In this document: positions 9,629-20,897 of the stretch, piece by piece
Numbering within the stretch: position 1 is the stretch's first letter
Layout of the letters: the number at the start of each line of letters is the position of its first letter
Source: Ambrosia x helenae
Lineage: Eukaryota > Streptophyta > Magnoliopsida > Asterales > Asteraceae
DNA: 64,000 nt
Assembly: GCA_030844895.1 (NCBI GenBank)
Contig: CM061228.1
Span: 56,471,081 to 56,535,080 of the forward strand
Reading direction: 5' to 3'
Translations under genes and position numbers: made by a program
The notes under the pieces: generated by a model
Seen by the model: the letters and a program-made list of their open reading frames with translations, nothing else
The model's database searches: none
What the model was told of the DNA's origin: nothing

Positions 9629-12205
9629 TTAGTTAGATCTAGGAACCCAAGCCTGTTTGGCTTTGGGTTTGCTCTTGAGAACAGTTACAGTTTGTTCTTG
9701 ACCAGGTTGAGAAATCCATGTCTTTTTGGCAATGGATTTTTCATTAAGAACCATGGTGGTATCCTTTTCAGGACCACCATCAACCTTGGTCATCAGTAGT
9801 TGTACCATGTTCATTAGATTTTGTATCTCAGCAGTTTGTGAAACTGCTGATGATACTGGTCTAACTACTGACAAGGAATTTTGAGAAAAAGATTTTGGTT
9901 GAGATTTTATCTTTTTCTGAGAAAAGGTGTTTTCAGGTTGTTGTTTCTTGGGTTTAAAGATTCTTTCATAATCATTTCTGATTTGATTTCCCACAACCTG
10001 TTGTTTAAATTTTTGATTGAACTGAATTCCTTTTCTGTATCTACAAAATTCAGTTTTGTGGTTGAACAGACCACAAATTTCACACTCTTTTGCCTTTTGT
10101 TTTTGGTCTAAAGGCAAATTTCTGACATTAGTGTAAAGATTTTGCTCATCAGTAGTTTTCAGGATCTCAACTCCTGATGTAGATGAAACTACTGATGGCT
10201 TGTTGTCAGATTTTGTTAATACTTCTGAAGTACTTTCTTTAAAAATGCCAGGATTTCTGTTTAGAAAGTTTTCATGGAAAGATGTGCAGTCTTTCCCTTC
10301 AGAAGTTTCATTTGAAACAATTCTTCTCCCATCTTCAGTAGTTTTGGGAGAGAAATCTGTTGGTGTTTCAACATGATGGTATCCTATGCCAAACTTAACA
10401 TTTGAAGCACTTTGTTTGTTTAGCAATAATTGATACCCCTTACAAGATTCCACCCATTTTTCACATGTGATCCTGGTGTCAGCAAGCTCTTGTCTGACAT
10501 CTCCCAGGTCATTTAGCATGATTTTAATTTGTGCTTGGGTTTCAATAGCTGAGTCAGTTAATTTAGAAACTTCTTTTGTTTTAGCACACAGTTTTCTTTC
10601 TAAATCACATTTTATCTGTGTGTATTTTCTTTCTAAATCATTGGCTTTACCTTGTAAGTGCAGATTTGTCTCTCTTATGAGAGCAAAAGTTTCTTTGCAA
10701 GAATTTGAGCAAAGTTTTGTCAAAGATTCTTTTGATACCTGTGACAATGCAGATTTTGAAGTACAACCTTCAAATGCCATTAAGGCAAAGTTCTTTCTGC
10801 CATTGTCTGGTTCTCCCCAGTTGATGTCAAACATTTTGTTGTCTGCATCAGGATTGCACTCTGTGGTGTCAAAAGGGAGACTACTCCAGTCAACATACCC
10901 TGAGGTGAAAAGACTTTGTTGAGAGGGTTGTTGAGGCTGTGGAGGATGTTGAGCAGCTGGAAAGGGAGGGATTGATTGTTGGCTCTACATCTGTTGAGCA
11001 GGCACTTGAACATATTGTACTTGTGGCATGTATTGCTGTTGAGGAGCTTGTGCCTGTACAAAATGAGCACTCCCTTGAGTTCCATTATTCCTATTATAAT
11101 TGGGGTTATAGTTATTTCCAGATTGTGATTGGTTAAAGCTAGAGCTTCTACACTCTCTAGCAAAGTGTCCCAACTTCTGACACTTGTGACATCTTAATTT
11201 AGATTTGTCAAAACCAATTTTTGTATTACTGGTCAATCCTGGAAATTTCCTTCCTGACCTTTTATAAAACTTGTTAGTTTTAATGCTTAGCATGGCCAGT
11301 TGGTGTAATATGTCCATTTCTTCTAAGTCATCACTGCTAAAATTTTTCAAATCATCCATGATAAAACATAGATTATCAGCAGTTTGACTTTGGTCATTAT
11401 TGTCATAACCTGGGAAAGATCTTTCTGATGAGATCCCAGTTGTTATGTCAATATTGTCATAAGATCCATAGGAACAAGTTGGTGAATCTTGTCCCAAAAG
11501 TGCTGTACTACCTGGTAGGTAGTCATCAGCAGTTTTACCAGATGATTGTAATTTCTTCTTTTGATCAATTTCTCTCTCAAAAGTAAGTAATCTCCCATGG
11601 AGTTTTGTAAGAGTGAGGGAGCTAAAATCTGGTGAGGATCTTAAAACAATGGAGTATGTTTCCCATTTGTCAGGTAAAGACCTTAAAAATCTATGTAGCA
11701 TAGACACTGTTGTATAGGTCTGACCATTTAACTTTAGCTCAGATATTAATGAGGAGAATCTTTCAAATTGTTGAGTTAAAGTTTCCCCATTAATATGAGC
11801 AAATGTTTCATATTGTTGAGCTAAAATCTCTCTGGTGTTGGCAATCACCTCTTCAGTTCCTCCAAACTGTTCTTTAAGACAATCCCAGAGTTCTTTGGCA
11901 CTTTCACAATGTAAAAGGCCAGAGTATATCTCATTTGGGAGAGCCATTGCCAACATAGAGAATGCTTTTGCATCTAGCTCAAGTTTTAGGAAATCATCAT
12001 CTGTATATTCTTTAGGGTCCTTAGGGACCTTAACATTAGTTTCAAGATTAACATTTACTGGTTTGTGAGGACCATATATCACAGATCTCCAACAACCTGT
12101 GTTGGTTTGTGACAAGGTATGTGCCATTCTCTTTTGCCATATGTTGTACTCATTTCTCACAAGCATGGCAGGTTTAGTGGCAGAACCAGTATTACGTGGA
12201 TCCAT
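9629..12205 (-). pseudogene. Copia-1 gag, unusually long, one in-frame stop
   Basis: The ATG at 12205 begins MDPRNTGS and is preferred over an upstream in-frame ATG at 12292 because alignment with the Copia-2 gag starts here. A UBN2-type gag core (YNIWQKRM, AKELWDCLKEQFGG) is followed by a zinc knuckle CHKCQKLGHFAREC. A TAG at 10985-10987 interrupts the frame, which continues to 9629 with a charged coiled-coil-like segment (ETNLHLQGKANDLERKY onwards) and a second knuckle, CEICGLFNHKTEFC. Copia-2 lacks this coiled-coil and second knuckle. gag forms the virus-like particle and binds genomic RNA. Confidence 0.88.
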
Positions 12206-12346
12206 TTTAAAGAGTATAGATTTGTCAGATGACTCTTTTAAGTGATGGATGTTGATAAAAAGTGAACTTTTGATCTTTTTATTGAGTATCAATAAGAGCT
12301 TTGTGTCTGATTCTCAATTTGTTAGATTGATATGTGATCAGATAAA

Positions 12347-12363
12347 CCAATGCTCTGATACCA
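12347..12363 (-). other. Copia-1 primer binding site (tRNA-iMet type)
   Basis: On the minus strand TGGTATCAGAGCATTGG starts two bases inside the 5' LTR end (..ATCCAACA). TGGTATCAGAGC is the usual complement of plant initiator tRNA-Met. Confidence 0.92.
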
Positions 12364-12365
12364 AT

Positions 12366-13028
12366 TGTTGGATCAGTTTGCTCTTTTTGCTAAGTAAGAA
12401 CTTGCTATCTTGACACTTAAGTGTTTAGCAAGCCCTTGTAAATCAGATTATAAGCACAGCGGAATGTATAAGTTAAAGCAACACTTTTTATACTAAGGAA
12501 GAGTTATTACTCCCCCTTGATGATTGAAACTAATAAATGACAAGTATTTATTATGAATCTAAGCAGTAAATGAGAATTAGATACTTAGACAGATTCACAA
12601 TAAATACTGAAATGGAATAGAACAGTTGAGAGTGTTTGAAGGATTTTTCTATAAAAATCAATGTCTAAAATAGAAGGTTGAAGCCTCCTATTTATAGACG
12701 TTTACATACATGTATCTTGCCCAAAAAGCAAGTACAGAAACAACAGAAACAAGTTGCACAAGTTGCAACATTGAAACTAACAAATACAGCTAAAAGTAAT
12801 AATAAACAATAAACTACTGATGCAAAAGGCGGTGGAAAATATCTGATGCTAAGTGCTGATGAATGACAAACTACTGATGAGTAGTTTGTCTTCAGTACTT
12901 CTGAAGTGAACTTGTCTGGTTTGGACTTCAGAACTTCTGATGAAGTTTCTTCTTCAGCACTTCTCTTATCTTCTCTTCAGCAGTTCTTTGTTTTCTTTTC
13001 AGTACTTCTATACTTAGCCAAAATGACA
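12366..13028 (-). repeat. Copia-1 5' LTR (about 0.66 kb)
   Basis: The inner edge, TGTTGGATCA on the plus strand, is fixed by the PBS. The outer edge is set at ATGACA (13028) because length and the TGT..ACA ends then fit the 0.70-kb LTRs of Copia-2; this edge is tentative as the partner LTR is outside the window. A TATA box (minus strand TATAAATA, 12689-12696) is present. A perfect 10-bp inverted repeat, ACAAACTACT-GATG-AGTAGTTTGT, lies upstream of it at 12866-12889. Confidence 0.75.
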
Positions 13029-13296
13029 GAAGTGAATTAGACTAAGGTTTCCAAAAGTGGTTTCACCAATCCTCTTTGTCCTAACACACAACAACGACAA
13101 ATCACGAACAATAGTTGAAGGCATTGACTTCAAAATCCACTGAACAACGTCTAGCTCAAGCGTGCCCGAGTGCAAACAGTCAAAACGAATCTTCAACTCC
13201 CTTGTAGTCTTCAAATCTTGATAGTATTTGTCGTGTAATTTGACTAAGGACAAAGTCCTTCATTTCATCTTCACGGTTAACACTTGGGGCTGCCAT
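13014..13296 (-). pseudogene. Unrecognised ORF remnant abutting the Copia-1 LTR
   Basis: A minus-strand ATG at 13296 opens 38 codons (MAAPSVNREDEMKDFVL..). A second frame then runs to 13014 for about 79 codons, the last few inside the copia LTR. The two frames overlap as if one coding sequence carries a single frameshift near 13200-13240. The second part is rich in charged and hydrophobic residues (for example IRFDCLHSGTLELDVVQWIL) and looks protein-like, but I do not recognise a family. Copia-1 probably landed in or next to its 3' end. Confidence 0.35.
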
Positions 13297-13550
13297 TAAT
13301 ACAATTGGTGAACACTGAAAATGTAAATGTTAATATATTACTAATTAAAATCGTTTATGATAAACTTTCGAATGTCTTTACTATTTTATAGACTGACAAC
13401 GCGTGAAGATGAAAGGTCATACAGTAGAATATTTATTATACTTGGGTTAAGGTGTGAAACATAAATGCACGAAGACTTTGGAAAACGAATAGACGAAAAA
13501 ATTTATCTATAAATTCCACACAGTACATATTCTAAAATTCATCTACAAAA

Positions 13551-13814
13551 ATGGCAAATAGATCATACTACCATTTTGCTGATACATCAGATGTTAAGTC
13601 TTTATCCATCGCTTGGTCACTAACAGAAAAGAGAAAAGATGAAAATATTTGCAATGAAGTAGAGAGGATCGAGGAAAAAATTAAGGAACAATGCTGGGAA
13701 AACATTGCCCTGCTAGATATGTCCTTGCATGAACCAGCAAGTGCTTTAAGAGACAAGATAGAAGACTATTTGACGCAACAACTACAAATCGAAAACAAAT
13801 CAAAGAATCCTTGA
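13551..13814 (+). CDS. Hypothetical 87-residue charged protein
   Basis: ATG at 13551, preceded by a TATA-like TATAAAT at 13508-13514. The product is Glu/Lys-rich with heptad-like stretches (EVERIEEKIKEQCWENI) and may be coiled-coil. One nucleotide out of frame after the stop, the reading TELKEDLSREILKKKQRIFE continues the same composition to about 13888, so the annotated stop may result from a frameshift and the ancestral product be about 110 residues. It is divergent from the 13014-13296 remnant, with about 250 bp between. No family recognised. Confidence 0.4.
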   Translation: MANRSYYHFADTSDVKSLSIAWSLTEKRKDENICNEVERIEEKIKEQCWENIALLDMSLHEPASALRDKIEDYLTQQLQIENKSKNP

Positions 13815-15031
13815 CAGAATTAAAAGAGGATCTTTCAAGGGAGATACTGAAAAAGAAACAAAGGATATTTGAAATTTTAATTAAGTAGTTTTGTATAGTA
13901 GATATGATTATTATTATATTATGTACGTTTTAAATTTAAATGTTAACCTCTGTTTATTAAAAACAGCATTATTTATCCCATCGTTTGTTGTTTTGAGAAC
14001 ATCTGCTTATTACCATCCGTGTGTATGTTGGAAACAATTACTTTAAGGCCTGTTTACTAAAAACCAAAAAAAGGAAACAAAGCAACTGTTATATTCTGTT
14101 TGGTAAAAATCAAATTAAAGAGTTAATCTAGTATTTAAAATAAAAACTGTATGTTGTAAGGTCTGTTCCATTCAAAATGTCAGTTAAATGTACACACAAA
14201 TTAAAGGTTTGTTGAGATAAAACATATCAAAACAAAAAAAGAGGATGATCAAATTAAGAGGTAAATATATATAAAGTTGAAAGAAAAACCGTATTTAATA
14301 ACGTCGTTCAAAAGACGCCGTTAATATAGCAGAATTTTGAAACACTGTTTAAAAAACTGTTGATAACAGATGTAAATTCAAGTGTTTGGTTGAAACATTT
14401 GTTGACTTAGACAGTTGCTACTAAAAACTATAACACCTTTACATTTTAAATGTTTGATTACTAAAGATCAATAATCTGTTGATTTTAACGGTAGACTATT
14501 TAATCAGTTTTATTATACTCAAATTTGTATTTAGAACAATAATTCTCTTTAACAAAGTCTCTGTCAAACACCTGTTATACGATTCAATAATTTGAGTGAA
14601 ATATTTACTTTAAGAAAACAAATACAATATGGAAGAGTTATAAAAAAAGAAATACAAATATATTTAAAAAATACTTCAATGACAATAGAATTACAATATG
14701 TGACTTTACAAAGTACATAAAAATACAACTTAAATAAAAATATATTTATAACAACCTAACAATAGAGAATGATATTTCTTGTCGGCATCATCGGAATATA
14801 TTTGAATGTCATCCGGTTCTAAAAGCCCTAACGAATAAAATGATCATCCAGGTATTAATGACGACCAAAGGGAAATACGAGTCTCACACTTATGCGTGGA
14901 TGAAGAAGATTCATGAATATATTCATCAAGATCTTTGCAAATTTAATATGCAAGATCCAGTATATTAAATCTAAAAGCCCTAAAGATAGGCAATAGGGAA
15001 CCAACACACAACAGCAGGTCGTATGTAAATA

Positions 15032-15295
15032 TTATCCAGATCCAAAAGGCTTAACCATTGAAGATAGGAAGTGGATGTGTATATATAATAATAAATTGAT
15101 GTTTTCCTTTTGATTGGAAGAATCTGGGAAAACATCAATTTGAAGTAGTTTACCAACAAACTGTTGGCAACCTATTTTCCTTTGATTGAAAGAATCTTTT
15201 GAAAAATTTGTGGAAGAATTAAAAGTAATATCATAATGCATATTGAATGGAGAGATGTAAAGTGAGAATACTGAAAATGAATATTGGGAATTCAT
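15032..15295 (-). CDS. Small ORF (87 residues), member of a repeated ORF pair
   Basis: Minus-strand ATG at 15295, with a TATA-like CTATAAAAGGG immediately upstream (about 15299-15309). The product has a hydrophobic N-terminus (YSFSVFSLYISPF) and two copies of a motif like KDSFNQRK and PDSSNQKE. A related ORF with the same two motifs lies at 20666-20830. No family recognised; it may be a chance reading of the repeat. Confidence 0.25.
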   Translation of the reverse strand: MNSQYSFSVFSLYISPFNMHYDITFNSSTNFSKDSFNQRKIGCQQFVGKLLQIDVFPDSSNQKENINLLLYIHIHFLSSMVKPFGSG

Positions 15296-16011
15296 CCCCT
15301 TTTATAGACTGAAATATAATAACTGTTTGAAATGGTAAAGTTGGTTTTCAACTTTATTAGTTGCATTTCAAGAAACTATAAAGTCGGAAGTTAGTTATGG
15401 AAATTTTAATTTATTTTTTATAGAATGAAAGACAACTGCAAACAGAACAATAATAATAAAATAATATTTTTAATAAAGTTACTTCAAAACCGTAACCATT
15501 ATTTATGGGTTGTTGATATGCCTGCTTATTGATGCTTATGCATCTGTTATAAGTAATCTCTGATTATTAACGATACAACTGTTATAACAAACAGTTGTTC
15601 CTTAAAAATAAACTTAACGAATAATATATCTTTTTCTTAATACAATTATTATAAACAAAATATAAAACACATAAACAAACCAAAAGCTATGATCTGTTTA
15701 TTGAACAGCAAATTAAAAAAATAAAAAAACTGTTATAGAATTCAACTTTATATTATTACAACCGCATAAGAATTCTAAGAAAAAAATCCATATCGATACA
15801 AAACTCACCAAAATATAAAAAAATGTAAGAATTCTAATAAAGGTATATACAATATACATATGGATACAAAAGTCACCAAAATACAAAAAATGTAAGAATT
15901 CAAAGGAAAAAATCAAATATACAAAACTGAAGTAATGCTAACTATGACATTTCTTCCATCAGAATGAAAAATATATACAAATACAGAGAGAAAATGACCA
16001 ATAAACCTAAA

Positions 16012-16059
16012 GAAAACAAAAACAAAAACAAAAACAAAAACAAAAACAAAAACAAAAAT
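16012..16059. repeat. (AAAAAC)n microsatellite
   Basis: About eight perfect hexamer repeats within the AT-rich block. Confidence 0.95.
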
Positions 16060-16758
16060 AATTATAGATAATAGCTCTAAGTATTTAAGAATCAGAGACA
16101 TATTATTTCAATATATACACCCATCTCTAATTAGACAGGCTGTAAAGGAGATCGTGATAAGAATAATATTTTCCTTTGATTGTAAGAATCTTCAAAGAAT
16201 ACCAATTTCAACTTGACTATCAAAGCCTTTACTCTTATCCATTTTTTTGTTTTCATAAGAAAAAAATAGTATTTTTTATCGATGCTAGCTTTATTTATTT
16301 ATCATAATAAATGAAGAGAAATAAATTTGGAAAATGAAATGACGAGTTGTTTGCCTTTTATAGAGAGATAAAATATCTCACATATTATAATAAGATTTTT
16401 TACTCATTGCATCAATAGTAAAACCATTAGCAAAACAACTAATAAAATAATGTTATATATAGTTTACTCTTAGTGTCACTAATACAAATTTTCAAAGACA
16501 ATCTCTGCTACGAAGAACCATACGTGTAGTAAATGATAAACCAAAACCGAACTAATACCAAGTAACAAATTTATTCTAAGTGCTCTTCAGGTACAATCAT
16601 AAATCATGTGAAAATAACTATACCTTAAGTTATTATAACCATCTATCTAAATTAATAGTATGAATATTATGATTATTTTCAATATCCTACTAATAACTAC
16701 CAAATATAAACCTATTATACCATCAAGGTATACAATATTTGATGAGGACTAGACAAAT

Positions 16759-17876
16759 GAAGGATCTCGATGGAAACATACCATAAGTTAAAACATTATT
16801 GTTTTATATTAATTAAACAATTAAAACTATTGTTCTTACAAATGATCTGAAGTCTTTTATTGTTCCTATAAAATTTGAAATTATAGTTTTTATTGACAAC
16901 TTATTAACTTTTAAAAAATAAATAATATTTCAATGACAAACTTTTGTAAGAAATGCCATGAAATATACTTAATGTAACAAATATTTTAATTTATGTAAAC
17001 TGAATATTTACATATAAGTCAATTATGTTATTATAACCATCTGTTTAAATTATAAATATAAATATTATAATTATGTTCAATGTCCTAAAAATCACTTTGG
17101 CAACTATAACACATTTACATTTTTAATATTTCTTTACGAAACACCAAACATCTGTTGATTTTAACAGTAGACAATTTTGTTTTTTGACCAACCAAACCCA
17201 CCAACCAACCCCCAGTGGTAAAGACAGGGACACTACATATCAATAATTAAGCTGCGATTTTCAACACCTCCTAAAATCTTTTTACTTCTCTTTAACAAAG
17301 TTTCTTTAAAACAGCTGTTATACGATTCAATCATATTATTACAATTAAATAACTTGAGTTAAATATTTAATTTTAAAAAAATAAACGCAAAATGGAAGAT
17401 TTATAAAAGAAGAAATTCAAATATCTTTAGCAAACAAACCCTAGAGAATGATATTTCTTCACAGGATCATCGGAACAAATACAAAAATAAAAACATTGAA
17501 AAGAATTACACGACAACAACTACTATTTAAATATGATCCCGTTCTAAAAGCCCTAAAGATTAAAAAGACATCTCTTTTTTCTATTAGATAATAATATTAT
17601 TAGTGATAGATTAGGGACTAAGCATATAATATGCTGCGTTATAGTTTCTTCTTCGTCAGCAAGATACCAAGCTCGAACTTTCGATCTCCTTGTTCCAATG
17701 GGAATATTGAACCCAACACATTACCAGAAGACAATCTCTTTGTTAGCCACTCAAGGAAGTGCAAGAGAAGCTTCATGTGTTAGGCACTCAAGGAAGTGCA
17801 ACAGAAGTCCTCATGATGCCTGCCTTTGATTGTATGAATGACGAAAAACATGAATTCCAACTTTGTTACCAACGGA
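16759..17876 (+). repeat. Direct duplication, copy A
   Basis: Starts GATCTCGATGGAAACATACC and runs to CTTTGTTACCAACGGAT. It is nearly identical to 18246-20733 apart from small indels, scattered substitutions and the solo LTR inserted in copy B. Both copies end inside the repeat family described for 13815-16758. Confidence 0.9.
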
Positions 17877-19281
17877 TAATAATAAAATAATATTGTTAAT
17901 AAAGTAACTTAAAAATAGTAATCATCACTCTTGGACCTTTGAATAACATCTGTTAACATCCCAACAGTTGTAATACTAACTTTGGTATAGAAATCTATTC
18001 TAAATCCAAGTTATATAGTATTTGATAACTTGTGAACGGATGTTGAAAACAACTATGATACATTACAATTTTCAACTAAAGGATGATTTAAACAGAGTTT
18101 AAAAACATACTTTCCATACTTAACTTATAATCAATATCTAACAAAATACCTATATATTTAAATCCGATCAGTATTTTCACATTCGTAATTACAAACAGTC
18201 CGCAGAGCCCTAAAAATCTTTGATGAGCACTGTACAAACGAAGGATCTAGATGGAAACATACCATAAGTTAAAACATTATTATTTTATATTAAGTAAACA
18301 ATTAAAACTATTGTTCTTACAAATGATCTGAAGTCTTTTATTGTTCCTATAAAATTTGAAATTATAGTTTTTATTGACGACGTATTAAGTTTTAAAAAAT
18401 AAATAATATTTCAATGACAAACTTTTGTAAGAAATGACATGAAATATACATAATGTAACAAATATTTTAATATATGTAAACTGAATATTTACATATAAGT
18501 CAATTATGATATTATAACCATCTGTTTAAATTATAAATATAAATATTATAATTATGTTCAATGTCCTAACAATCACTTTGGCAACTATAACACATTTACA
18601 TTTTTAATATTTCTTTACGAAACACCAAACATCTGTTGATTTTAACAGTAGACAATTTAGTTTTTTGACCAACCAAAACCCATCGAGCAACCTCCAGTGG
18701 TAAAGGACAGGGACACTACATATCAATAACTAACTGCGATTTTCTATACTCCATAAAATCTTTTTACTTCTCTTTAACAAAGTTTCTTTAAAACAGCTAT
18801 TATACGATTCAATCATATTATTACAATTAAATAACTTGTGTTAAATATTTAATTTAACAAAAATAAACACAAAATGGAAGATTTATAAAAGAAGAAATTC
18901 AAATATGTTTAAAAAACTACTTTAATGACAACAAAATTATAATATATGAGTTTACATAAAAGCACATAAAAATACAAAGAAACATAAAAAAATCCTTCTA
19001 GCAAACAAACCCTAGAGAATGATATTTCTTCACAGGATCATACTGTAACATCGCAAAATTTTCCCAAAATTTTAATACATAAAAAGCCCTTATATATATA
19101 TATATTTTTTTTTATTACACCTTTATCATTAATATTATACAAATGTGCATAAGTCTTTATTTATCCTAACTCACAACTTATATACATACATAAATGTATA
19201 TAAATAATAATAATAATAATATGATTCTAAATTCTTTTTTTTTTCACATACAAGATTTTTTTTTTTTTAAATAAAGCCTTG

Positions 19282-19348
19282 AGTCAAATAGTCAAAGTCC
19301 TAGTCAAAGTCTTAGTCAAACAGTCAAAGTCTTAGTCAAATAGTCAAT
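19282..19348 (+). promoter_or_regulatory. Array of seven AGTCAA (W-box core) motifs in the solo LTR
   Basis: Seven AGTCAA units (reverse complement TTGACT) occur in 67 bp, ending about 65 bp before the TATA box. TTGACT/C is the core bound by WRKY factors in plants. A further TTGACC and TTGACTCC lie between the array and the TATA box. Confidence 0.7.
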
Positions 19349-19411
19349 TCTTCATAAAACCTTACTTTATGGTGTTGACCAATTTTAATGGCTAATTGAC
19401 TCCAAAACTAG

Positions 19412-19418
19412 TATAAAA
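19412..19418 (+). promoter_or_regulatory. TATA box of the solo LTR
   Basis: TATAAAA in the context actagtataaaaaccc, about 370 bp into the LTR and on its sense strand. Confidence 0.75.
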
Positions 19419-19690
19419 ACCCACCTATGACCCATTATACTTTGCACCTCTAAACCGATTGTTTCAATCCGATTAAACTTTCCCTCATACCTTTCTTCTA
19501 TAGTCTATTACTTCTACAATTGAAGCTTTGATTATAAGCTCTTGTAATTGGCGAATTGGAAGCTTGATATTCTTTCTTTTTCGTTTTCTTCAATTTGGAC
19601 TAGCTACGTTGTTGAGTCTTTGGGATTCGCCTCGCATACATTCACAACACATTATTCTATTTTTTTTACGAGACATAACATTTTGCTAAG

Positions 19691-20162
19691 GTGAGTTTTA
19701 TATAGCCCCTTTTCTATTTATCATCATTTTTGGGGTGAAACATGTTACAACATTATTTATGCAATTCAATCATCAATGTGTCTATGTGTATTTCTATGTT
19801 GCATTATGTCTTGAACATGACTAGGGTAAGCACAATTCTAGCATAAACATTCATCAGCCGACGGTATACATTGATAGATCTATTGGACTGACAATCCCAC
19901 CCGGATACGTGCCTTCTACAAAGGTTGCGTGGGTGTTTGTTACTGCAATATAAACGAGTGAACCATGAGCGTATGGGATGTACCACAATACAACAGTCAC
20001 AATGGTTGATTATGCACTCGATTTACTTCTAGTATGTTTTCACATATGGACTAGATTGCCATGACACATGAATTGCACAACAATTTTATTCGATTATCAA
20101 AACCTATGTAATTCTCACCAACTTTTGTTGACCCAAAATATTTTCAACTTAACATGTTTCAG
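19691..20162 (+). other. Predicted leader intron in the solo LTR
   Basis: Donor GCTAAG/GTGAGTTTT at 19690/19691. Acceptor CATGTTTCAG/GTTC ends at 20162, downstream of CTCACCAACTTTTGTTGAC. The palindrome ATAGATCTAT is at 19874-19883. Length 472 nt. Confidence 0.55.
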
Positions 20163-20665
20163 GTTCTAATTGCTTGAAGATTTGAATTGATGCTTGAAGA
20201 TGTTTGCATAGTTTTATTCAATTAGATGTACAAGTTCTTAGAACAATTGTATGTAACTTATTTAAATTATTTAATGAAATTTATTATTCACCATGAGCTA
20301 CTGAACAATCATCAATACGTGACATCCCGATGTTTCCGCGATCGGTTGGGGTGTTACAAATACGAACAAAAACATTGAAAAGAATTACACGACAACAACT
20401 ACTATTTAAATATGATCCAGTTCTAAAAGCCATAAAGATTAGACAATAATATTATTAGTGATAGATTAGGGACTGAGCATATAATATGTTGCGTTAGATT
20501 TTCTTCTTCGTCAGCAAGATACCAAGCTCGAACCTCTGATCTCCTTGTTCCAATGGAAATATGGAACCCAACACATTACCAGAAGAAAATCTCTTTGTTA
20601 GCCACTCATGGAAATCCAAGAGAAGTCTCATGTGTTACGCACTCAAGGAAGTGCGCGAGAAGTCC

Positions 20666-20830
20666 TCATGATTCCTGCCTTTGATTGTATGAATGACGAA
20701 AAACATGAATTCCAACTTTCTTACCAACGGATTGTTGGTAATCTACTTTCCTTTGATTGTAAGAATCTTTCGAAATTTTGTGAAAATACATTTGACAGTA
20801 AATATCATTATGCATATTGGATGGACACAT
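20666..20830 (-). CDS. Small ORF (54 residues), relative of the 15032-15295 ORF
   Basis: Minus-strand ATG at 20830, about 45 bp downstream of a TATA-like CTATAAAAAGGG. It shares with the ORF at 15032-15295 a SNMHNDI / FNMHYDI segment, KDSYNQRK, YQQSVGK and a second SYNQR motif. The shared order suggests an inherited reading frame or an inherited DNA repeat; I cannot tell which. Confidence 0.25.
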   Translation of the reverse strand: MCPSNMHNDIYCQMYFHKISKDSYNQRKVDYQQSVGKKVGIHVFRHSYNQRQES

Positions 20831-20897
20831 GTATAGAGATGATAAATGAAATATTGGGAGTTCCTCCCTTTTTATAGAATAAATGAAATATTGGGAG

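Larger units (their letters stand above)
4179..13028 (-). mobile_element. Copia-1: SIRE/Maximus-like Ty1/copia element (3' part missing)
   Basis: In element order (right to left): 5' LTR 13028-12366, tRNA-iMet-type PBS, gag, pol (protease, integrase, RT, RNase H), a non-coding spacer and an env-like accessory ORF cut by Gypsy-1. The accessory ORF downstream of pol and the RT/RNase H motifs are typical of Sireviruses. The 3' LTR and its PPT must lie left of the window, beyond Gypsy-1. gag and pol carry in-frame stops, so this copy is probably dead. Confidence 0.9.
13815..16758. other. AT-rich non-coding block with degenerate repeat copies
   Basis: No gene recognised apart from the small ORF at 15032-15295. 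Sequences here recur at 16759-18250, 20340-22400 and 45300-46590. Shared landmarks are CTAAAAGCCCTAAAGAT, CCTTTGATTGTAAGAATC, CTTTTTATAGAATA, GTAAAGTTGGTTTTCAAC and GGACCTTTGTATAACATC, in that order. I read it as an old tandem or dispersed family of uncertain type. Confidence 0.6.
19044..20358 (+). mobile_element. Solo gypsy LTR (1315 bp)
   Basis: Begins TGTAACATCGC and ends GGTTGGGGTGTTACA. The 5-bp flanks are CATAC and AATAC, a one-mismatch target duplication, and copy A shows the empty site. The right end matches the reverse complement of the Gypsy-2 LTR outer end (GATGTTTCCGCGATCGGTTG against its GATGTTTCCGCCATCGGTTG), so it belongs to a related but shorter family. It has a TATA box (19412-19418), an upstream TTGAC-box array and the donor/acceptor module (19691-20162). 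No internal sequence remains, as expected after LTR-LTR recombination. Confidence 0.9.
18246..20733 (+). repeat. Direct duplication, copy B (split by a solo LTR)
   Basis: Matches copy A up to CTTCACAGGATCAT at about 19040, then resumes at about 20364 with ACAAAAACATTGAAAAG. Removing the solo LTR restores colinearity, giving about 1.17 kb. The duplication therefore predates the LTR insertion. Confidence 0.9.

Noticed and set aside
20608..20877. 89-codon plus-strand frame upstream of the RLE fragment
   Set aside because: Lies across the AT-rich repeat, is not preserved in the sister copies, and the start codon falls in duplicated non-coding sequence.
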